A DNA stretch of 64,000 nt. Source: a virus. The notes beneath the pieces were generated by a model. It made no database searches, was not told the origin of the DNA, and saw only the letters and a program-made list of their open reading frames with translations. The stretch lies in IMG/VR virus record IMGVR_UViG_3300020191_000005, positions 1-64,000 of that record. One strand, 5' to 3'. Below, in pieces: positions 21,559 to 29,688 of the stretch. The position numbers and the translations under genes were made by a program. The stretch's first letter is position 1, and the number at the start of each line of letters is the position of its first letter.

Positions 21559-21870
21559 ATGATAGGTACAAGTTGTAATGAAAAGAATTGTCCCGGAGCA
21601 TTGAGTGTAATGCTTATAGGACTTGTAATGTTTGTAACAGTGATGTTTGGATTTGTTACAGACGCAAACGCGAACGAAGTAGTAGTAACGTTCAATAGGG
21701 AATTACCGTTCAAGAGTTACGAGTTTACTCGTACGTTTGAAGACAAGGAGTCATTTGAGATGTGGCTCGCAATGCGTTTAGAAGACAAAGGTTGCGATCC
21801 ATATCTAACCGATATGAACATTCAGTTTAAACCAAGGAATCCATTAGACTTCCCAGCACAAGAGAAGTAA
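21559..21870 (+). CDS. Small exported or membrane-anchored protein
   Basis: 103 aa from the ATG at 21559 (GGAG at 21549-21552, 6-nt spacing); an ATG 3 nt earlier and a TTG at 21547 are alternatives. Residues about 14-38 form a hydrophobic segment (ALSVMLIGLVMFVTVMFGFV) ending in DANANE, which looks like a signal peptide with an Ala-x-Ala cut. The mature part is about 65 aa, charged, with one cysteine (EDKGCDPYL). Function unknown; an envelope location is inferred. Located between a terminator and another terminator, thus monocistronic. Confidence 0.7.
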   Translation: MIGTSCNEKNCPGALSVMLIGLVMFVTVMFGFVTDANANEVVVTFNRELPFKSYEFTRTFEDKESFEMWLAMRLEDKGCDPYLTDMNIQFKPRNPLDFPAQEK

Positions 21871-21872
21871 CC

Positions 21873-21900
21873 AAAAAAAGCACCTTCGGGTGCTTTTTTT
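21873..21900 (+). terminator. Strong bidirectional terminator with UUCG loop
   Basis: AAAAAAAGCACC-TTCG-GGTGCTTTTTTT: a 12-bp symmetric stem with the C(UUCG)G tetraloop, 2 nt after the stop of the preceding gene. Confidence 0.95.
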
Positions 21901-21904
21901 GTCA

Positions 21905-21922
21905 CTGTAACAAAACTGTAAT
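21905..21922 (+). promoter_or_regulatory. Pho box upstream of the phosphate permease
   Basis: CTGTAACAAAACTGTAAT: two CTGTnAy half-sites separated by 4 bp, matching the E. coli PhoB consensus (CTGTCATAWAWCTGTCAY) at 15 of 18 positions. It lies 110 bp upstream of the PiT gene's ATG, just after the terminator. This suggests induction by the host's PhoB under phosphate starvation, as documented for pstS and phoA of some cyanophages. Confidence 0.75.
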
Positions 21923-21932
21923 CTTCTATTCA

Positions 21933-21940
21933 CTAAATAA
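21933..21940 (+). promoter_or_regulatory. Late-promoter-like box after the Pho box
   Basis: CTAAATAA, 11 bp downstream of the Pho box and 92 bp before the PiT start codon. One base from the CTAAATAC form. Confidence 0.45.
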
Positions 21941-22032
21941 TTGCGAACAATAATGTTCCAGCAGGGCAACGTTGAGCCTTGTCTTAGTATGTGAGCGCCG
22001 TGGTAAAAGCGGCAAGCAGAGGAGAAATAATA

Positions 22033-22998
22033 ATGGACGCACTCACCCTATGGATGGCTGTAGGTTTCCTGTTCGCAGGTTACGCAGTTATCGCAAATGA
22101 TAGTGTACAGACTCTCGGTACATGGATCGCAAGTAATAACGAAAAATTTAATTGGAAAGCGATGTGGGGAGCGGCTTCGGCTGTTCTACTGTATACACTT
22201 TGGTATGGTTGGTATACCAACGGTGGAGATATTAGTTATGGACGACTAAACAAAATACCGTTCCAAGAGATACAATGGTATCACGCAATGGCACCAGGAC
22301 TATTATTAATACTTACACGAATAGGAGTACCAGTTAGTACTTCTTTTTTAGTATTAAGTGCCTTCGCAAGTACCTTTGTACTAGAGAAGATGCTTATGAA
22401 AAGCATGATGGGCTATGCTGTCGCGGCAGTCGCGGCATACATTATTTGGATAGGAGTTACTAAACTACTAGACGAAGCAAAGCCTGTCAAAGAACAACAT
22501 AAGAAAGCGTGGCGAATAGCACAATGGGTAACAACAGGCTTCCTGTGGTTTACTTGGCTAAGTCATGACATGGCAAATATTGCTGTGTTCCTTCCCAGAC
22601 AAGTTCCATGGGACCTAATGATCCTAGTGAGCGTTGTGTTTGTTGTAGGACTAGCATTTATGTTTAGAGAGGGTGGTGGTAAGATCCAAAAGATTGTACT
22701 AGAAAAACACAACACAAGATATGTGCGTTCAGCAACTATCATTGATGGTGTGTACTGGTTGATCTTATTCTTCTTTAAAGAACTAAACGATATACCTATG
22801 TCAACAACGTGGGTGTTTGTAGGACTACTATGTGGACGTGAACTTGCTATGGCAACTATGACAGGCAAGGAAAAGTTTAAGACAGTATTTCCGTTGGTGA
22901 CCAAAGACTTCTTTAAGATGATGATTGGCTTAGGCGCATCAGTTGGAGTGGTACTTGCTATTCACTACATCATTGTTCCTAATCAAATAGGAATGTAA
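22033..22998 (+). CDS. pit: PiT-family inorganic phosphate permease
   Basis: 321 aa from the ATG at 22033 (GGAG 8 nt upstream); an in-frame GTG at 21991 lacks a site. A multi-span membrane protein with the two-fold PiT signature: AGYAVIANDSVQTLGT near residues 15-30 (GxND-type loop), GVPVSTSFLVLSAFAS mid-protein, then WLSHDMANIAVFLP for the second repeat and IPMSTTWVFVGLL near the end. These parallel the E. coli PitA motifs (GFHDTANA, SHGANDG, GMPVSTTHVL). PiT proteins import phosphate with a cation. The central cytoplasmic loop is short, making it smaller than PitA (499 aa). A Pho box precedes it, so host phosphate stress probably controls it. Confidence 0.88.
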   Translation: MDALTLWMAVGFLFAGYAVIANDSVQTLGTWIASNNEKFNWKAMWGAASAVLLYTLWYGWYTNGGDISYGRLNKIPFQEIQWYHAMAPGLLLILTRIGVPVSTSFLVLSAFASTFVLEKMLMKSMMGYAVAAVAAYIIWIGVTKLLDEAKPVKEQHKKAWRIAQWVTTGFLWFTWLSHDMANIAVFLPRQVPWDLMILVSVVFVVGLAFMFREGGGKIQKIVLEKHNTRYVRSATIIDGVYWLILFFFKELNDIPMSTTWVFVGLLCGRELAMATMTGKEKFKTVFPLVTKDFFKMMIGLGASVGVVLAIHYIIVPNQIGM

Positions 22999-23005
22999 AA
23001 CCAGA

Positions 23006-23032
23006 ATAGGCCCAATTATTGGGCCTATTTTT
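23006..23032 (+). terminator. Intrinsic terminator after pit
   Basis: ATAGGCCC / GGGCCTAT around a 7-nt loop, then a T run, 8 nt past the pit stop. The stem is the same as that after csp. Confidence 0.9.
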
Positions 23033-23036
23033 ATGA

Positions 23037-23044
23037 CTAAATAC
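23037..23044 (+). promoter_or_regulatory. Late promoter, leaderless arrangement
   Basis: CTAAATAC starting 5 nt after the terminator and ending 4 nt before the ATG at 23049. In T4 the late start site is about 6 nt after the box, which would put it at or inside the start codon. Confidence 0.65.
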
Positions 23045-23048
23045 TTGT

Positions 23049-23456
23049 ATGAAGGACGAGTACACCACAGTCTTTTACGACCTTGTCCAAGAGACACAGT
23101 CGACTACAGGATACGAACTTCCGGTAGAAGTTGAAGCATATGTAGTAATGCTTCTTGCATCTAAAATAGATAAACCAAATTTCCTTCCCGTTGAAAGTTT
23201 TGCACAATCTTACCTTGCACTAAAACAACCTTATAGATTAACAGCTAAAGAATTAGGTGACACATGCCTATTTGTAACAAGCGTATTTCCGTCTTACGGA
23301 CGTCGATACGGCTTAGACAAGCATTACTATAGCAACATAGGAAAGAACAGCTACAGCCTAGTTAAAACAAGTTTAAACGGCCATCTGTTTGAAGTATTAG
23401 AAACACAATTTGATTTTGTAAGGGATTTTATTTCATTAACCGTACGAATTGATTAA
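23049..23456 (+). CDS. Conserved hypothetical protein
   Basis: A 135-aa soluble protein. The segment LGDTCLFVTSVFPSYGRRYG followed by KHYYSNIGKNSYSLV resembles an LGD-x-CLF-x(4)-FP pattern I associate with bacterial proteins of unknown function; this is a vague memory, not a call. No ribosome-binding site precedes the ATG; the late box 4 nt upstream suggests a leaderless mRNA. It is the last gene of the accessory island before the tail genes. Confidence 0.7.
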   Translation: MKDEYTTVFYDLVQETQSTTGYELPVEVEAYVVMLLASKIDKPNFLPVESFAQSYLALKQPYRLTAKELGDTCLFVTSVFPSYGRRYGLDKHYYSNIGKNSYSLVKTSLNGHLFEVLETQFDFVRDFISLTVRID

Positions 23457-23459
23457 TCA

Positions 23460-23467
23460 GATAAATA
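23460..23467 (+). promoter_or_regulatory. Late promoter for the tail-structural block
   Basis: GATAAATA followed by CTTGTGTC, 87 bp upstream of the ATG at 23555. The leader contains a CCGCATGTTGCGG hairpin. Confidence 0.7.
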
Positions 23468-23554
23468 CTTGTGTCAATAATCGTGCCGCATGTTGCGGAC
23501 TTATGCAGAACTGACCCACTGCGTAAACCTAGAACGTTTTAAAGGAGAAAACAA

Positions 23555-23980
23555 ATGGGAAGACCACTAAACAAAAGATATTTTGGCCCACCTACAGCAG
23601 GCGGTGACGAAATTAAAGTACAGTTTCACAATGGAACTGGATCAGTAAACGGCTGGATTGTTAAGCAACTTGGAAGTAAAAAATTCCGTTGCACAGACGG
23701 TACAGCTACAAAAGATTGTTTCTTAGTTAATAAAGCAAGTGCGGCAGTTGCGGCAGGCGAAATGACTATTACAGTCTTAGACGGAGCAACTCCAAAGCAA
23801 GTAACTAAGATTACTGCACACTTGGTACAACTTGAAGGAGCAGGCGATAAGATCAAATGGGACTTCACTGGTACAGGTGCTACTGTTGAAATGGAAGAAG
23901 CAGGTGATGATGCTGTTATCGACAACGTTGATGGCGCACCAGATGCTGATGACTTTGAGTCAGACGATCCAGCAGACTAA
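23555..23980 (+). CDS. Virion structural protein, small
   Basis: A 141-aa protein starting MGRPLNKRYFGPPTAGGDEI, a start I associate with conserved structural proteins of marine T4-like phages (the NKRYFGP motif). A beta-rich middle (GWIVKQLGSKKFRCTDG, ITAHLVQLEG) is followed by an Asp/Glu-rich tail. AAAGGAG precedes the ATG. Its place in the virion is unknown; it heads the tail/fibre block. Confidence 0.75.
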   Translation: MGRPLNKRYFGPPTAGGDEIKVQFHNGTGSVNGWIVKQLGSKKFRCTDGTATKDCFLVNKASAAVAAGEMTITVLDGATPKQVTKITAHLVQLEGAGDKIKWDFTGTGATVEMEEAGDDAVIDNVDGAPDADDFESDDPAD

Positions 23981-23993
23981 AGTAGGTAATTAT

Positions 23994-24019
23994 GTGGGGG
24001 AGCAATCCCCCACTTTATT
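23994..24019 (+). terminator. Weak terminator/attenuator
   Basis: GTGGGGG-AGCAAT-CCCCCAC followed by TTTATT, between the 141-aa gene and the next. A strong stem but an interrupted T run, so partial termination is likely. Confidence 0.6.
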
Positions 24020-24031
24020 AAGGAACAATAA

Positions 24032-25000
24032 ATGAGACAATTAGTAACAGATGGTGATTATACAGTAAAGGTACAAAGTGGCGGAACCGTTACTATTGAT
24101 ACCGGTAATCAAATTGGTCAATTATATCTCACAGGAGATTTAGTTGTTAATGGCCAACAAACTAATGTCACAAGTACAGATTTAAACATTAATGATAACA
24201 TTATTGTACTCAATGCAGGCGAGCAAGGTGCAGGAGTAACTCTTAATCAATCTGGTGTTAGAATTGAAAGAGGTAGTTTACCTGATACACAAATTTTATT
24301 CGACGAAACTATTACTTGGAATGATCCAGTTACGCAAACAATTAAGACAGGTGCATTTACACTAATTGATGAAAGTGGTGGCAACATTGGCTTAAATGTT
24401 AGAAGTATTTCAACAGGCGGCGGCGATTTATACTTAATCAATGCAGGCACAGGCGTCATTAGTGTTAGTGGTACTAACAATTATGAAGATCAAATTACAG
24501 ATGATGATCATATTCCAAACAAAGCATACGTTGACGGTGCAGTTGCAACACAGGTTGCCGCGGCAAACTTTAAAAAACTAAAATCTGGAACTTCTAGTCC
24601 TACAGAAATTATAGTTGAAGATTTTGAAGAAACTGGAACAACTAGTAAGTTTATAATTACGGTTGATGGTACAACTAATAATACATTTTTTAAAAATAGA
24701 TCAGAGTTACACGATTTAAGAATACAAGAGTCAACAATTAGTACTACAGTAAGTGGAGCAGATCTTGTTTTATCAGCGCCAGGAGCAGGTTCAGTAGTAG
24801 TTGATGATCAATTACATATACTAGCAACACCTAGTCCAGACGATGCAAATGTTGATCCTACAGCACCAACAGATGGAGCAAAGATTTATGTTAAAGCACC
24901 AGGAGTGGGAAAAACAGGAATATATTATGTAAATAGTAGTAATGTAAACGACGAATTAGTAAGTAAAAATAGATCATTACTTTTAAGTATGATTTTTTAA
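24032..25000 (+). CDS. Tail-fibre-like structural protein
   Basis: A 322-aa beta-rich protein with repeated short strands typical of trimeric phage fibres (LYLTGDLVVNGQQTNVTSTD, LNINDNIIVLNAGEQG) and the DDDHIPNKAYVDGAV motif (about 154-168), common near fibre domain ends in T4-like phages. No enzymatic domain seen. A good AAGGAA site and close spacing to the next genes indicate a structural operon. Confidence 0.75.
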   Translation: MRQLVTDGDYTVKVQSGGTVTIDTGNQIGQLYLTGDLVVNGQQTNVTSTDLNINDNIIVLNAGEQGAGVTLNQSGVRIERGSLPDTQILFDETITWNDPVTQTIKTGAFTLIDESGGNIGLNVRSISTGGGDLYLINAGTGVISVSGTNNYEDQITDDDHIPNKAYVDGAVATQVAAANFKKLKSGTSSPTEIIVEDFEETGTTSKFIITVDGTTNNTFFKNRSELHDLRIQESTISTTVSGADLVLSAPGAGSVVVDDQLHILATPSPDDANVDPTAPTDGAKIYVKAPGVGKTGIYYVNSSNVNDELVSKNRSLLLSMIF

Positions 25001-25012
25001 GGAAGCAACAAT

Positions 25013-25345
25013 ATGGCAATAGCACAAACAACAATAGGCGCAACAGACACAGTAGTACTAACAGTACCAGCGAATAAATCATATGCTATTACAACTATTA
25101 TGGTGTGTAATACAGCGGCATATGATGCGGCAGGCACTAATGATACTTCTTTTGATTTACATTTTGTACAGCAATCACAACCTAAGAGTAATACTAATAT
25201 GGTTGTTAAAGAGATGCCTGTACCAGGTGGAGAAACTTTTACATTTGATAGTGAAAAAGTTATTTTATCAGCAGGAGATTCAGTAACTGTACTAAGTCAA
25301 GCACCTTTAAATTTAAGTGTAACAGTTAGTTATTTGGAAGTTTAA
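25013..25345 (+). CDS. Small beta-sandwich-like tail protein
   Basis: A 110-aa protein, AIAQTTIGATDTVVLTVPAN at the start, then a pattern of strands ending in LSVTVSYLEV. It is related in length and layout to the proteins at 28961-29290 and 41189-41509 (TVPAN/TVPPA start, GE(T/K) centre, final V(T/I)LSYVE strand). All three sit between fibre genes, suggesting a common fibre- or collar-associated role, which is inference. Confidence 0.7.
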   Translation: MAIAQTTIGATDTVVLTVPANKSYAITTIMVCNTAAYDAAGTNDTSFDLHFVQQSQPKSNTNMVVKEMPVPGGETFTFDSEKVILSAGDSVTVLSQAPLNLSVTVSYLEV

Positions 25346-25346
25346 T

Positions 25347-25850
25347 ATGCGTTTTTTAAAAGCACAAAGTACAAATGCTAGAGGAATCTACGGTAATAAA
25401 GATATTCGTAGAGACATCAACGGATTAGTTACTTTAGATAGTAACAATGCTGTAATGATACCAGTTGGTACTACAGCTCAACAACCTTTGAATCCAACTA
25501 ATGGAATGATGCGTTACAACACTACAACTAATGTGTTTGAAAATTATGAAGCAGGGTCTTGGGCACCTGTAAGAAGATTTGCTCCAGCTAATATTGTCGT
25601 ACAATCCGCAGGTAATGGCAACGATGTAGAAACAAAATTTGGTCCACTAAACAACGGCGACAGTTATAATCCAGCGCCAGCGGCCGCACAAAACATTCTT
25701 GTAATGGTAGAAAACGTTTTACAAATACCTACAACTAACTATACATTAGAACAAAATCCAAGTGGTTATGCCGCAGGATGGTATGTAGTATTTGGCACAC
25801 CAGTACCAACAGGAAAACCAGTAACAATCTTCCACAACTTCGACAAGTAA
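25347..25850 (+). CDS. Tail structural protein
   Basis: A 167-aa protein. It contains VMIPVGTTAQQPLNPTNGMM, then RYNTTTNVFENYEAGSWAPV, the same trimming motif (IPxGTxAxRP...G.xRYNTTTxxFExY.G.W) that occurs inside the 483- and 491-aa proteins downstream; in many phage fibres this marks a short repeated beta unit. Starts 1 nt after the previous stop. Confidence 0.75.
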   Translation: MRFLKAQSTNARGIYGNKDIRRDINGLVTLDSNNAVMIPVGTTAQQPLNPTNGMMRYNTTTNVFENYEAGSWAPVRRFAPANIVVQSAGNGNDVETKFGPLNNGDSYNPAPAAAQNILVMVENVLQIPTTNYTLEQNPSGYAAGWYVVFGTPVPTGKPVTIFHNFDK

Positions 25851-25854
25851 ATCC

Positions 25855-25862
25855 TATAAATA
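25855..25862 (+). promoter_or_regulatory. Canonical late promoter
   Basis: TATAAATA, 17 bp upstream of the ATG at 25880, followed by TAGTATAGGAGGG. Confidence 0.8.
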
Positions 25863-25879
25863 TAGTATAGGAGGGCATA

Positions 25880-27331
25880 ATGGCCATTGCGAGAATATCC
25901 GGTCCGTTACTAGCATCAAACTTAGTACGTACACAATCCGATCTTAAATTTGAAACTGACCTATTATCTATTGGTTCTAGTAACAATCGTATTGGTGTTA
26001 GAACAGATTCCCCTACAGATTTATTACAAATTAACGGACAAATAAAAATTATTGATCCATATGCAACACGCATAACTGGCGGCAATATTGAAATTAATAC
26101 ATTAGGTGCTAGAGCAGTTGTAGGTGATATTAATTTAGACTCACAAGCAAACATTCGTGCTGAAGAACTTAGAACTGAAAATTTAAGATTCAACGACAAT
26201 CTAATTACTAGTTTGTCAAACAGCGATATTACGTTTGACCCTAATGGTTCAGGCCGCACACATTTTTTAAAAAGTGTTGTACAACTAGGTAATATGCATG
26301 CCAATGGCAATATTACTATTAGTGGCAATGTTAGCACAGGTGGAACTTTTAACTTTGGTGATGAAGCAAGTGATACCCTTAATTTTGGTAGTGTAGACTT
26401 TAGTCAAGATATAAATCCTAGAAGAACTGAGGACTTATTAAACTTAGGTAGTCCTACTAAAATGTGGAACAATGTTACTGCTGGTAAAGCAGTATTTGGC
26501 GATATTGAAATTGATACAGGCGTAATTACAACTAGAAGCTCAGGTAACAATTTGATTATTCGTGCTAGTGGTACAGGCGCAGTTGTTATTGATAATATAA
26601 GAGTTTCCGGTGGCGTTCTTTCAACAACATCGGGCGATTTAGTAATTGACCCAGATACAAGTATTGGAATTAGTGCCGCTGGAGCGTTAAATGTTCCTCA
26701 TGGTACAGAGGCAGAACGCCCAAACACTTATAGAGATGTTAGATATAATACAACAACTAATTTCTTTGAGTTATTTTCAAATGCATATACTCCACTAAAA
26801 GGTATATGGAGTGAAGATAGACAAACTTATGTATTAGCAGACAGCAGTAATAGATTTGATTTTTATACTAATGGTGTAACAAATGTTAACATGGGCGTTG
26901 ATGGATTAACTGCACATAAACTTGTATCACAAGACAGCATTACAATTGACAATGGAACAATTAGTTCAGCAGGAACTAATGATGCAATCAACTTAACAGC
27001 AAATGGTACAGGTAGTGTTATTGCAGGAAACTTTAAACTAACCGGTAATACTATTACTAATACACACCCAACTAACAACTTAATACTTAGTAAGACAGGA
27101 ATATACGGATATATTGAGTTTGATGACACATATGGACTAAGAATACCATATGGATCAACAGCCGCTAGACCTGCTGGACAAGCATTAGGTACCACACGAT
27201 TCAATACTGGACTGTCATATTTAGAAACTTGGGACGGAACACAATGGGCTAACGTGTCAGGAGCAGGTGATGCAATTACTACAGACTTTATGGAAGAATT
27301 AGGGTTTATCTATACGTTAGCACTCGGTTAA
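25880..27331 (+). CDS. Tail fibre protein, paralogue A
   Basis: A 483-aa protein starting MAIARISGPLLASNLVRTQS. This N-terminus is shared with the 491-aa protein at 27474 (MAVGRITGPLLKSNLLRNGV), which points to a common attachment domain. The body is a run of short beta repeats with LNxGS...MWNNV, IDTGVITTRSSGNNLIIRAS and similar motifs, plus an IPHG/RYNTTTNFFELF unit. A fibre or fibre-like appendage is the best reading. Late promoter and AGGAGG site are immediately upstream. Confidence 0.78.
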   Translation: MAIARISGPLLASNLVRTQSDLKFETDLLSIGSSNNRIGVRTDSPTDLLQINGQIKIIDPYATRITGGNIEINTLGARAVVGDINLDSQANIRAEELRTENLRFNDNLITSLSNSDITFDPNGSGRTHFLKSVVQLGNMHANGNITISGNVSTGGTFNFGDEASDTLNFGSVDFSQDINPRRTEDLLNLGSPTKMWNNVTAGKAVFGDIEIDTGVITTRSSGNNLIIRASGTGAVVIDNIRVSGGVLSTTSGDLVIDPDTSIGISAAGALNVPHGTEAERPNTYRDVRYNTTTNFFELFSNAYTPLKGIWSEDRQTYVLADSSNRFDFYTNGVTNVNMGVDGLTAHKLVSQDSITIDNGTISSAGTNDAINLTANGTGSVIAGNFKLTGNTITNTHPTNNLILSKTGIYGYIEFDDTYGLRIPYGSTAARPAGQALGTTRFNTGLSYLETWDGTQWANVSGAGDAITTDFMEELGFIYTLALG

Positions 27332-27341
27332 TTCCAAAATC

Positions 27342-27349
27342 GATAAATA
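27342..27349 (+). promoter_or_regulatory. Late promoter
   Basis: GATAAATA followed by CATATAACAT, 125 bp upstream of the GTG start at 27474. It shares the extended TAAATACATATAACA with 20195 and 35021. Confidence 0.75.
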
Positions 27350-27354
27350 CATAT

Positions 27355-27473
27355 AACATAGTACAAGACCAGTGAGAGGAGAGATACCGATCACCGTGCT
27401 GTGGGACATTACTGTGGTCAACCCGCAAAGTAAGGTGGTTGGAGGGACAGGATCCCCGTATTAGGAGAAAAAG
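27355..27473 (+). other. Structured 5' leader of paralogue B
   Basis: A 119-nt non-coding leader with possible helices GACCAGT (27367-27373) with ACTGTGGTC (27411-27419, one bulge), AACC/GGTT (27420-27440) and GGGA/TCCC (27444-27456), ending at the AGGAG site. It is longer than other leaders in this block. A regulatory role is only possible. Confidence 0.4.
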
Positions 27474-28949
27474 GTGGCTGTAGGTCGTATTACTGGTCCG
27501 CTTTTGAAGTCAAATCTTCTTCGTAATGGAGTAGACTTAGCTTTTGAAACGGATTTACTTTATTTGGATGTTAACAACAGTCGAGTCGGCATTAAGACTG
27601 CATCTCCTCAATACGATTTAGATATTAACGGAACAGCAAGATCAATAGATTTAATTTCATCAGGTACAGCATATGTAGGTGATGTTAGAATTAATGGCAA
27701 TACAATCAGTACTATTGCAAATACACTTAATCTTACTACAGTTGGATCTGACAAGGTAACAGCATTAAAAACATTTGATGTTGATGATTTACGCTTTGAC
27801 ACCAATGTAATCAGCACAACAGTTTCAAACGCAGATATAGATATCATTCCAGACGGAACTGGTAAAGTAAACGTTACAGGCGATGCATTAGTTACAGGTA
27901 ATTTAGATGTTACAGGCAATGTTTCAGCAACAGGTGATATTACCATTGGCGGTAATGTTACTATTGGTGATGACGAAAATGATACTATTAATATTGTTGC
28001 AGGTATTACAAGTGATTTATTACCATCACAGACAGCAACATACAATTTAGGAACCACAGCTGAAACATGGAACAGTATACACGCTACAAGTGCATACATA
28101 GATGATATACAAATTGATACTGGTGTTATTCAAAACACAGTTTCAAATGCTGATTTAGAATTAAGATATGCTGGTAACGGTAGTGTTATTATTGACGATT
28201 TTGTACTTAAAGGTAGCAGAATTAGTTCAATAAATGATATCACACTTGCACCATCAACAGGTGTTGTTGACATTGACGGCACAGGATCTATTAGAATACC
28301 AGCAGGTACAACTGCACAAAGACCAAGCGTACCGGCTGTAGGTATGATACGCTATAATACAACTACTTCAAAGTTTGAAGGTTACGATGGTAACTGGGTA
28401 GTGTTAACTGGTGTATATGACTTAGACGCAGATACATATATTACAGCTGAATTAACTCCAGGAGCAAATGACGATACTATACGTTTTTATGCTGGTGGAA
28501 CAGAAATTGCTAGTATTACACAAACAGAATTTAATGTTGCTAAACTACAAATTGATAGTATTAGCATTGACGGACAAACAATTAGTACAACAACACCTGA
28601 TACTGACCTTATTTTAGCACCAAACGGCACTGGTGGTGTACAAATAGACAATATTAATATCAGTGGAAGTACAATAAATAACACTAGTACAGATGCAGTA
28701 ACAACGTTTAGTAGCACAGGAACTGGCTACTTTGAAATTGCAGGCACAGACGGATTTGTTGTACCAGTTGGAACAGGATCACAAAGACACCCTAGTCCAG
28801 TAATTGGTATGATGAGATGGAATACAACTGATGGACGTTTAGAAATATACGATGGCACTCAGTGGGATTCAGTAGCAGGTAGTTCAGGATCAGTTTCGCA
28901 AACAGACGCACAAAATATTGCATTAGAATTAGTTTTGAGTATGGGATAA
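27474..28949 (+). CDS. Tail fibre protein, paralogue B
   Basis: A 491-aa paralogue of the 25880-27331 protein. GTG start with AGGAG 6 nt upstream. It shares the first 40 residues' pattern (GRITGPLLKSNLLRNG, LAFETDLLYLDV), the LGTTAETWNSIHATSAYIDD unit and two IPxGT...RYNTTTSKFEGYDG/VGTGSQRH units. Paralogues A and B probably occupy equivalent positions in different fibres or form a heteromeric fibre. Confidence 0.78.
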   Translation: MAVGRITGPLLKSNLLRNGVDLAFETDLLYLDVNNSRVGIKTASPQYDLDINGTARSIDLISSGTAYVGDVRINGNTISTIANTLNLTTVGSDKVTALKTFDVDDLRFDTNVISTTVSNADIDIIPDGTGKVNVTGDALVTGNLDVTGNVSATGDITIGGNVTIGDDENDTINIVAGITSDLLPSQTATYNLGTTAETWNSIHATSAYIDDIQIDTGVIQNTVSNADLELRYAGNGSVIIDDFVLKGSRISSINDITLAPSTGVVDIDGTGSIRIPAGTTAQRPSVPAVGMIRYNTTTSKFEGYDGNWVVLTGVYDLDADTYITAELTPGANDDTIRFYAGGTEIASITQTEFNVAKLQIDSISIDGQTISTTTPDTDLILAPNGTGGVQIDNINISGSTINNTSTDAVTTFSSTGTGYFEIAGTDGFVVPVGTGSQRHPSPVIGMMRWNTTDGRLEIYDGTQWDSVAGSSGSVSQTDAQNIALELVLSMG

Positions 28950-28960
28950 AGATATAAGTT

Positions 28961-29290
28961 ATGGCAACGTTTTTTAAAAATAAAGTAGAAAAAAGTGTAG
29001 GAACACAACCTATCACAATACTAACAGTTCCACCGGCAAGTAAAGTTACTGCTATTGGACTGAGTATTGCAAACTTGCTAGACGGTAACACTAGAATTAG
29101 TATTCAAGTAAAAGATGATACTAGTGTATTAGGATATTATATTAAAGATGTAATGATTGCACCAAACGCATCATTACGTGCAATTAACGGCGGTGAAAAA
29201 TTAGTACTGCCAGGAAATAACGAAGTTGTAATAACAGCAGATCAAGATGATGCTGTTGATGTAATTTTAAGTTACGTGGAGATTGTATAA
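28961..29290 (+). CDS. Small beta-sandwich-like tail protein
   Basis: A 109-aa protein (ATFFKNKVEKSVGTQPITIL at the start; ends VDVILSYVEIV), in the same family as 25013-25345 and 41189-41509. Its stop overlaps the next start by one base (TAATG). Function unknown; position suggests a fibre accessory. Confidence 0.7.
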   Translation: MATFFKNKVEKSVGTQPITILTVPPASKVTAIGLSIANLLDGNTRISIQVKDDTSVLGYYIKDVMIAPNASLRAINGGEKLVLPGNNEVVITADQDDAVDVILSYVEIV

Positions 29291-29688
29291 TGGTACAGTA
29301 TGTAGGTCAAGCACCTTTAGAAGGACAAACAGGAGATAGATATTTTTACGCACTTCGTAGAGATGATGATGGTGCATTGTTTGTTGCTAAGGTTGACGTT
29401 GCTAGTCCATCAGATTCAATCCAAATGAACAGACCAGGTGGACCAGACGGTAACTTTGCTGACTTCCAAACTGGCGAAGATTTCTTTGAAGGAAGAAATC
29501 CTAATCATGTACTAGTTTTTGATAACTTAGTATATGAGCAAATGAGATGGGACGAAAAAAACATTTATTATTATGTTAATGAAGAAGGTGAATTAGTCCT
29601 AAGAATTAATACAAAATATACATACGATGAAAATGCATCAGCTGATCATTTACCGTTTGGAACTAACCCGACAGGATACTCAGGATAA
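29290..29688 (+). CDS. Tail structural protein
   Basis: A 132-aa protein (YVGQAPLEGQTGDRYFYALR at the start), acidic, ending in an Asn/Gly-rich tail. Coupled by one-base overlaps to both neighbours (TAATG on each side), so its product is probably made in step with the 1774-aa protein that follows. No domain recognised. Confidence 0.72.
   Translation: MVQYVGQAPLEGQTGDRYFYALRRDDDGALFVAKVDVASPSDSIQMNRPGGPDGNFADFQTGEDFFEGRNPNHVLVFDNLVYEQMRWDEKNIYYYVNEEGELVLRINTKYTYDENASADHLPFGTNPTGYSG

Noticed and set aside
21991-22032. Earlier GTG start for the PiT gene
   Set aside because: The extra residues are polar, precede the first transmembrane span, and the AGAGGAG site is positioned for the ATG at 22033.
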